A DNA stretch of 64,000 bases, taken from contig MU006216.1 of NCBI GenBank assembly GCA_010093685.1, positions 1,377,065 through 1,441,064 of the forward strand. Direction: 5' to 3'. The position numbers and the translations under genes were made by a program. This stretch comes from Ophiobolus disseminans. Taxonomy: Eukaryota; Ascomycota; Dothideomycetes; Pleosporales; Phaeosphaeriaceae. Under the pieces are notes generated by a model, which saw only the letters and a program-made list of their open reading frames with translations, did not search any database and was not told the DNA's origin. Of this stretch, positions 57,566 through 64,000 are shown piece after piece (position 1 is the stretch's first letter; the number at the start of each line of letters is the position of its first letter).

Positions 57566-58805
57566 ATGGGCTCCATCGTCAACCTCCCCAGAGGAGATTC
57601 TCCTACACTCAGGCTCGTACACCCTACCGAAGACGAAAAGCTTATCCAATTCAACCTGAACGGCGCGGAATGGCGGGGTGCCCTTTCCCTACCAGCCTAC
57701 TTGCGTCGCGAAGAGACACTGTCTAAACAAGCGTTGACACGGGATGGCGGCATCAGCTACTGGATCTTGATTGACACAGCCCTAGAGGGCAACCCGTTGG
57801 ATCCGGCTTCCGGGACCCGTCTGCCACTCGCGAGCTGTGAAAGCTACCGCAAAAAGGCGCTCGTATGGCGGGACGGCAAACTTGAGGAGACTGTGTGCCA
57901 CGGAATCGGAAGCGTGTTTTGTGCATCACATCTGAGGAAGAGAGGGTATGCGCAGAGAATGATGCAAGAGCTCGGGAAGGCACTGCGGACCCACCAAGTG
58001 AACGAAGGGAAGGAGAATCTCTTCTCAATTTTGTATTCTGATATCGGCAAGGTAAGTGTAACAGTGACACTTCTTTACACTTCCCTAACGATTTTAGAAA
58101 TTCTACAACACCTTTGGCTGGGAACCGTTCAACTCCTCCCATATCGCCATTCCAGGCCGTGTCTCGTCAAAGGTCACCGATATTCCCATTGCTCGCCCGC
58201 TGTACGCAGGGGATCTTGCGGAGCTTTGCGAGATTGATGTGGCCTCGGTGAGGCGGGACCTAGAGTCGAGACCAAAAGATAGCAAGCAGGCGGTTGCTCT
58301 GCTGCCAGGCCTTGAGACTGTTCAATGGCATCACGCGCGCGAGGACTTTGTTGGAACTGAACTCCATGGCAAGACACCAAAGATCAAAGGCGCAATCGTG
58401 GGTTCACAGAAGGGGAAGCGTGTGTGGTGTTTCTGGACGCGCATGTGGTACAACAACAATCCGGCGGAAGCGAAAGGCAATACGCTACACATATTGCGAC
58501 TCGTTAGTGAAGATGGCTCGTTGGAGGATTCGGCGTCGAGCCTCGAGAACCGCAGCCACGATGCGGCCATTGCGGCGCTCATGGCGATGGCGCAGCGCGA
58601 GGCGGAGGAGTGGAAGATGGAGCATGTAGAGATATGGAACCCAACGACTGCAACTATCAATGCTGCTCGGCGGCTGGATCCGAGCGCGCAGGTGGTCGAC
58701 AGGGACGAGGAGAGTATTGCAAGCCTGCAGTGGTATCCGGAGCATGATGGGCCGATGGCGGAGAAGATTGATTGGATTGCCAACGAGAAGTACGGATGGT
58801 GCTGA
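57566..58805 (+). CDS. GNAT acetyltransferase, LYC1-like (lysine N-acetyltransferase family)
   Basis: Exons 57566-58051 and 58098-58805 (46-nt intron with CTAAC branch site) give 397 residues. The N-terminal half has the GNAT acetyl-CoA loop as VFCASHLRKRGYAQRMMQELGKAL (RxxGYA core), then LFSILYSDIGKKFYNTFGWEP across the intron junction. The C-terminal half, with RVWCFWTRMWYNNN and WNPTTATINAARRL, fits the LYC1 group. In Yarrowia, Lyc1 acetylates lysine at N6 in lysine breakdown; the same activity here is inference. Neighbouring threonine synthase may be coincidental. Confidence 0.85.
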
Positions 58806-59381
58806 GCTACTAGGTATTTCGTCAACACTTCGTAGACAATGCGACTACATGCCGTTGCTGGTGTCCATGAAGGTTGGAAGTCTCGAGGTCCGAGCGCAAG
58901 AAAATTTGCGCAACTGCCAGAACTTGAGGCGCACATCTCAAACTCGCACGATCACTTCTTCCTCGAGCACCTGGCAAGCCAAATGGATCAATGGAAAAGA
59001 AAGCCTGTCAGATTGCCGTCAACGTCCTGCCGTCCAGCTTGACCGAAGTACAAAACCAGTTGGCTGATGATCATCGCCACGCTCGCCGAAGCAAGTGTAA
59101 GAAGGCCTCACACCGGGACATCGAGGCTGAAAGTCATCAACCAGGTTGGGGATTCTGTAGCTCTTGAGAGAAACTCAGAAAATGAGGAAGATACCTTTAG
59201 AAATGATTCTTAGAAGTCTTCCATGAAGTCAGCGGCAGCTCAATGTTGGGGGGATGGGGTAAAACTTGCATGTTCGTGTCAAAAGCAAGAGGGGACGGGC
59301 AGCGCTCATGTTAAGTAGGCAGAGGACTGCGCTAGCTCGCTAGCGTCCGGCTGACAAAGCGCAAAATTTGCGGTCCTGAGC

Positions 59382-59412
59382 AACCGTGCGCTGACCGTGC
59401 GTTGACCGTGCG
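59382..59412. repeat. 11-bp tandem repeat, three copies
   Basis: Units of the form c/ttgaccgtgcg occur three times (the first partial). No function evident. Confidence 0.7.
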
Positions 59413-60080
59413 CCCGCAGCCGGTGACCGCCGATGTGGAACGCGAAGATATGGGACGACTCGGACCGCGCTTTATGCTCTTGCATTCATCGAGCTTCCAG
59501 TTTTTAGCATTCGGTCTGACTTGCGTCTCGCAAATGAAGAATCATCACTCCAGATGCCCAGGTATCCAATGTTTCTCCTCCACCTGGGTGCTACCTATGC
59601 AATGCATGGACATCTTCATTATCCACACATGCTGGACATCTTCACATAAACGGGATGACACTCCTTCGGATGCCCACATTGTTTGATGGGTCCGGTCAAT
59701 ATCGCCAATGGGTCACTGCGTTGAACTGACCGAGAGTGTGGATGTCCTCGGAGATTTGGTGGTCTCGGAGCAACAACCTCTCCCAGCATCAAAGATACCC
59801 AGCCTCGCTCATTGCGTTCTTCGGGTTGTAGACTTGAAACGCGAGAAGGTCAAGAATGAGACGAACTGAATCCACGTTCACTCGGTTTTTGTGCGCTCTC
59901 TACAGATTCACTTGATGGCCTCAAAGTTCTAAAACGCATAGCGATGGAAGGTTTGCATAGAATAGAACTAATTACCCGAATCTGCTCTAAGGTCATGGGC
60001 GCGATTACGCAGCCTCGTTGTTGCGGCTCTGCTGCCGAGCGCCGATGCCGCCAACGCAACGCAGGAACAGGAAGCACCAG

Positions 60081-60105
60081 CGGGGCAGCATCGCGGGGCA
60101 GCATC
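60081..60105. repeat. 13-bp tandem duplication
   Basis: Two copies of cggggcagcatc with one linking base. Perfect match across 12 bp. Confidence 0.7.
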
Positions 60106-60273
60106 ACAAGCCTGTGAATGTTCTCATCGCTGACGGCAAACCCTGTGTATCTTTGCCATATCATAGTGTTCGCAATGCGATATTATCTAGTCTACTGTAG
60201 CCGCCAGTCTCTGCATTCAGGGTTAACCGTGTGGTCGTGTTTGCGCTCTCGAAGGTGAGGGCTGGAAATTTCT

Positions 60274-60280
60274 TGAGTCA
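60274..60280 (+). promoter_or_regulatory. Gcn4/CPC1-type site upstream of threonine synthase
   Basis: A perfect TGAGTCA lies 130 bp upstream of the start codon. This heptamer is bound by Gcn4/CPC1 bZIP factors that activate amino-acid biosynthesis genes. Position and gene role agree; binding is inferred. Confidence 0.55.
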
Positions 60281-60409
60281 CTGCGATTGCGGAGCGGCTT
60301 TTCAACATCTACAACCCCACGGGGACGCTATTACTTTACTACCACACCAATTGAATACCACACTTTCTCTCTACTTGTTGCGCATCATCTTTGACTAGAC
60401 TTGTGCATC

Positions 60410-62157
60410 ATGTCCTCACATACTGCATCCCAGCGCTACCTGAGTACCCGGGGAGGGTCCTATGATGTAAGGCTCCTCTGCGCAGCCCATTGCGAAGCTG
60501 GGTGCACAACTCTAACACGACATAGCTCTCCTTCGAGGAAGTTGTGCTTAAGGGCCTCGCCGCGGATGGCGGCCTGTTTATCCCCGAAGAGATTCCCGTC
60601 CTCCCAGAGAACTGGGCGTCCAGGTGGAAAGACCTCTCCTTTGAAGACCTCGCATATGAAATTTTCTCCCTCTACATCTCCTCGTCCGAGATACCGGCCG
60701 CAGATCTGAAGGAGATCATCCGCAAGAGCTACTCCACATTCCGCGCGAAAGACATCACGCCGACCGTCACACTCGACAAGGAGAAGAACATACATCTGCT
60801 GGAGCTGTTCCACGGGCCTACTTTTGCGTTCAAGGATGTCGCATTGCAGTTCCTGGGCAACTTGTTCGAATACTTCCTCGTCCGCAGGAACGAGGGCAAG
60901 TCGGGACGCGATAGGGAACATTTGACCGTCATCGGCGCGACAAGTGGTGATACCGGCTCAGCAGCCATTTACGGTCTACGCGGCAAGAAAGATGTGTCCG
61001 TCTTCATCATGCACCCGCATGGCAAGGTCAGCGCAATCCAGGAAGCGCAGATGACTACCGTCATGGATGCCAACGTACACAACTTGGCTGTGGACGGCAC
61101 GTTTGATGACTGCCAGGTATGCAGGCACAATCTTTACGATCTGTATGCAGCTAACAACTAACAGGACTTTGTCAAAGCCCTCTTCGCCGACCCGGAGATC
61201 AACAAGACGCACCGCCTCGCCGCCGTAAATTCCATCAACTGGGCGCGCATCCTCGCCCAGATCACCTACTTCTTCTACTCATACTTCGACCTCATCAAGT
61301 CACCGTCCTTCCTTCCGGCGTCTACCGTCCGTTTCGTCGTGCCAACGGGCAACTTCGGTGATATCCTTGCTGGCTTTTTTGCGAAGCGCATGGGCTTGCC
61401 AGCCGAGAAGTTGGTTATTGCGACCAATGCAAACGATATCCTACACCGTTTCTGGGAGTCGGGCAAATACGAGAAGCACGCTGTACATGGCAAACAAGCT
61501 GAAGGTGGATTGGTCGAGGACGGCGTCAAGGCGCACGAGAGCGGTGTGAAGGAGACGCTGAGCCCGGCAATGGACATTCTGGTCTCGTCGAACTTCGAGC
61601 GACTGCTGTGGTTCCTCTCATACGACGTGTACAGCACAAATTCTGATGCGGTTATTCAGCGACGGAGTCAAGCAGGCGATCACGTCCGAGGATGGCTAAA
61701 CGACCTGAAGTCGAAGGGCGGCTTCGCTGTAGACCCGCAGATTCTGAAGGCGGCACAGGCAGACTTCGCATCGTATCGTGTTAGCGACAACGAAACCATC
61801 GAGACCATCAAGTACATCTTTGGCGCGCCACTTTCGAAGAGTTATGTCCTCGACCCTCACTCGGCCATTGGTATCGCGGCAGCACTCCGCTCAGCAGAGG
61901 TATCGAAACCGCCATCGACACATCACATTGCGCTCGCTACGGCACATCCAGCCAAGTTCGCGAACGCCGTCGAACTGGCGCTACCTGAGCAAAAGGAATA
62001 CTTCCAGGAGAAGGTACTTCCAGTCGAATTCAAGGGTCTCGAGGATAAGCCACGAAGAGTCAGCTTGGTTAAGCGATCAGATGGCTGGGAAGGCGTGCGC
62101 AAGGTCGTCATTGCAGAGGTAGAAGCAGAGTTGCAAGCTGCTGAGAAAGGTGCTTAG
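60410..62157 (+). CDS. THR4: Threonine synthase
   Basis: Converts O-phosphohomoserine to threonine, the last step of threonine biosynthesis; PLP enzyme in the cytosol. Exons 60410-60466, 60526-61116 and 61165-62157 give 546 residues in phase. N-terminal YLSTRGGSYD and LSFEEVVLKGLAADGGLFIPE are typical. The PLP lysine lies in HGPTFAFKDVALQF (about residue 121). ATSGDTGSAA is the phosphate-binding loop, NSINWARILAQI and VPTGNFGDILAGF are conserved. The C-terminal DPHSAIGIAA block is intact. The short first exon of 19 codons precedes a 59-nt intron. Confidence 0.95.
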
Positions 62158-62238
62158 ACATTCGAAGACTTACGTTGTAATAGCTGCATCAGCTTCTTGA
62201 AAAACTCGCATTTAGATCTCATTTCCGTTCAACGACAC

Positions 62239-63280
62239 TCATGACTTCTCTTCTCCCTGCTGCTCACTCTTACTATCTCTCTCCCTAACAATCTCACGCT
62301 CAAACCCCACCCCCGCCCTCTCCCTCACAACCCCAAACACAGCACTACTATCCATCCTCCGCCCCCTCATATCGCCCCACTTCTTAGCCTCCCCCGCAGC
62401 CTCGAGATACATTTCCCCAATCTCCAACTTCATGCCCTTCTCCTTCGCCAAGTTCACGCCGTGCCCAACGTCCTTGATACCCAGCTCCAGCCCCGACCGC
62501 GGCGCTTCGCCAGGCGCAGGACAGTACGCACCAGAGATGAGGCGCTCCGATACACCAGCTGCATATGCGCCGAAGTTGTGCTCGATGAGTGTGTGTAGCG
62601 TGCCAGACGGGAGGTCGGATATACTCGCAAGTGTATGGGCTTCGGATAGTAGATACATCAAGCCCGCAGTAATGAAATTGCTGGTTGTTTTCAACAGCAA
62701 TGCTTTTTCCGGCTCCTCACCCACATTAATCACAGCGCGCGCGATGACGCCTTGCAGGTAGGGCGTCACGGCTGAAACGGCGTCTGCGGGCCCGGCGATG
62801 GCGATAAGCAACTGGCCTGCTTGCGCGACAGGCGTAGAGCCGAAGACTGGGGCTGCAAGGTAGGTGGCGGAATGTGATGTGATAATGGAGGCAACGGAGG
62901 CTGTGGTGCTGGGGTGGACGGTTGTTGTGTCGATGAAGATTTTGCTGGTGATGGGGCCGCTGGATGTGAGTGTGTTGATTAGGGTTTTGAGGACTTCGTC
63001 GTCGCTGACCTGTCGTCAATATTAGAGAGGAAATGTGCTCGGAATGGGGGAGGCTTACAGAGATGAGGATTATGTCACAGCTTTGTACTAATTCTTCGGG
63101 TGATTGGCATGGTATGCCACCGAGCTCTTTCAGTGGTTCACCTCGAGAGATGGTGCGATTCCAGTATTTCAACGCAGGAAGGTGGTTTGATGTCATGTGC
63201 TTCTGTATGTTGGTTGCCATTGCCAGGCCCATTGATCCGAGGCCAATCCATCCCAGCTGCGGAGAGGTAGGCAGGGACAT
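62239..63280 (-). CDS. 3-hydroxyisobutyrate dehydrogenase-like NAD(P)-dependent oxidoreductase
   Basis: Exons 63059-63280 and 62239-63009 (49-nt intron) give 330 residues. The N-terminal Rossmann motif is GWIGLGSMGLAMATNI, followed by YWNRT. The substrate loop after the intron reads FIDTTTVHPSTT and APVFGSTPVAQAGQL, and the lysine in LLLKTTSNFITAGLM is the expected catalytic residue of beta-hydroxyacid dehydrogenases. The family includes 3-hydroxyisobutyrate, tartronate-semialdehyde and GLYR-type reductases; the exact substrate is open. Its stop codon is only 81 bp from that of the convergent threonine synthase gene, so the transcripts may overlap. Confidence 0.88.
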
Positions 63281-63753
63281 ATTGCAAACAGTTCAGATTC
63301 AACTGGAGTGGTATATGTAATTCACTTCGAGTGATATAAAGGCGTGGTGGAAGTGACTCACGGATGTTGTGGTTTGAGAGAAGTGCCCACTAAACTAGCG
63401 TCAATGAGGTAAGTCGCTGTGCTTACGGATATTCAAGGAGCGGATGGGAGTCAAGTGTTTTGATACACTTCTTTTGGGAGCTGTGGATAATAGATAGTGT
63501 CTATGAGACAAGTAGAATTACTTGCGGCTCCCACGGAAGATACTCGTTCTCAACAGGTTCCATATGGATTGTGAGATAACAAAACAAAATTATGTTGAGT
63601 CTACCCAGCGCTGATTATCGCATCTGATTTGAACCGATTCGCCCTAAACTTCGCTCTCCTTGCTGTTCGCAAAGCAGAGGCATGTCCTGACTCCATAGGC
63701 ATGCTCCCGCTCTCCCGACTAACAGTTTCGTAGAACTGGTGTATAGGGTCGTG
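63281..63753. other. Promoter of the oxidoreductase and 3' flank of the edge gene
   Basis: Both flanking genes are on the minus strand. Contains the TGACTCA heptamer listed separately. No other feature. Confidence 0.45.
63354..63360 (-). promoter_or_regulatory. Gcn4/CPC1-type site upstream of the oxidoreductase
   Basis: TGACTCA, the consensus Gcn4 heptamer, lies 74 bp upstream of the start codon at 63280. Suggests amino-acid-starvation control; inferred. Confidence 0.45.
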
Positions 63754-64000
63754 TCAAACAATAACAAACTTGCGGGTCGTACGCTCAGCGAATTGTACTT
63801 CGTTCAGTGCACCGTCCATACACCCTTCCACGTAGGCCTCTCCAACAAGCCGATACTCGCCTGCTGTCGTCTCTCGCAGAATTACTGGGACATGTCCACC
63901 ATAGAGGATACAGCATACGTCTCCTTCTTTCATAATTTCTGGACCGAGACCAAGCTTGCCGTTATCCGTGCCGAAGATTCGTCGCCCGCGACATATTCTC
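63754..64000 (-). CDS. C-terminal fragment of a HET-type (heterokaryon incompatibility-like) protein
   Basis: The minus-strand frame is open from the window edge to a TGA at 63754-63756. It reads RRIFGTDNGKLGLGPE, then EGDVCCILYGGHVPVILR and YRLVGEAYVEGCMDGALNE. This is the usual C-terminal ending of fungal HET-domain proteins (xLGPxxxxxGDxVCxLxGGxxPxxLR, then YxLVGExYVxGxMDG). The HET domain itself would be beyond 64000, so the assignment rests on the tail only. The gene is cut by the window, not broken. Confidence 0.75.
   Translation of the reverse strand, partial: RICRGRRIFGTDNGKLGLGPEIMKEGDVCCILYGGHVPVILRETTAGEYRLVGEAYVEGCMDGALNEVQFAERTTRKFVIV

Larger units (their letters stand above)
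58806..60409. other. Intergenic with minisatellite-like repeats
   Basis: No gene seen in 1.6 kb. Contains two short tandem repeats (59382-59412 and 60081-60105) and, near the right end, a TGAGTCA site upstream of threonine synthase. The last 50 bp before the start codon are pyrimidine-rich. Confidence 0.5.

Noticed and set aside
1..64000. CRISPR arrays, rRNA genes or intact transposons
   Set aside because: None seen; the direct repeats present are short minisatellites, and no transposase or reverse transcriptase motifs were found.

Overview
The window is genomic DNA of a filamentous ascomycete (Pezizomycotina). Introns are short (mostly 45-65 nt) with GT...AG ends and CTAAC-like branch sites. 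The gene content is typical of this group: tannase, a chitin deacetylase with CBM18 modules, a HET-type protein end, an F-box/ankyrin protein and a DHA2-type transporter. The mix looks like Dothideomycetes, but I cannot fix the order or species. There is no CRISPR, rRNA, convincing tRNA or intact transposon. Where possible, exon boundaries were built by hand from splice signals and checked for reading phase.

Region by region: 1-6.3 kb holds a secreted tannase/feruloyl-esterase-type enzyme and a tandem pair of related unknown proteins. 6.7-16.4 kb is a conserved housekeeping block: a UBE2S-like E2, nucleoporin Nup120, the recombinase Rad51, an aldo-keto reductase and a FAM192A/Fyv6 protein. 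17.4-19.8 kb is a chitin deacetylase with several cysteine-rich modules and an internally repetitive linker. 21.6-30.2 kb holds a UBA plus AT-hook protein, a divergent XAP5/FAM50 gene and the SPX-ankyrin-GDPD phosphodiesterase Gde1.

31.6-47.7 kb is gene-poor and looks like an accessory tract. It contains a decayed F-box/ankyrin gene, one conserved protein of unknown role, an alpha/beta-hydrolase remnant, a transporter gene broken by two stops and a frameshift, and finally the intact relative of the decayed F-box/ankyrin gene in opposite orientation.

48.4-63.3 kb is conserved again: importin Kap114/importin-9, the HORMA protein Rev7, an RNF216-like RBR ubiquitin ligase, a LYC1-like acetyltransferase, threonine synthase and a 3-hydroxyisobutyrate-dehydrogenase-like enzyme. 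The right edge cuts a protein whose C-terminus resembles HET-domain proteins.

These genes do not form one pathway. Regulatory sites consistent with family roles are: MluI-type boxes upstream of RAD51, a perfect inverted repeat of stress-element cores upstream of the aldo-keto reductase, and TGA(G/C)TCA (Gcn4/CPC1-type) sites upstream of both members of the convergent pair at 60.4-63.3 kb. I see no clear undescribed multi-gene system. The best leads are the double-F-box ankyrin family with its decayed copy, the decayed 31.6-46 kb tract, the modular chitin deacetylase and the UBA/AT-hook protein.
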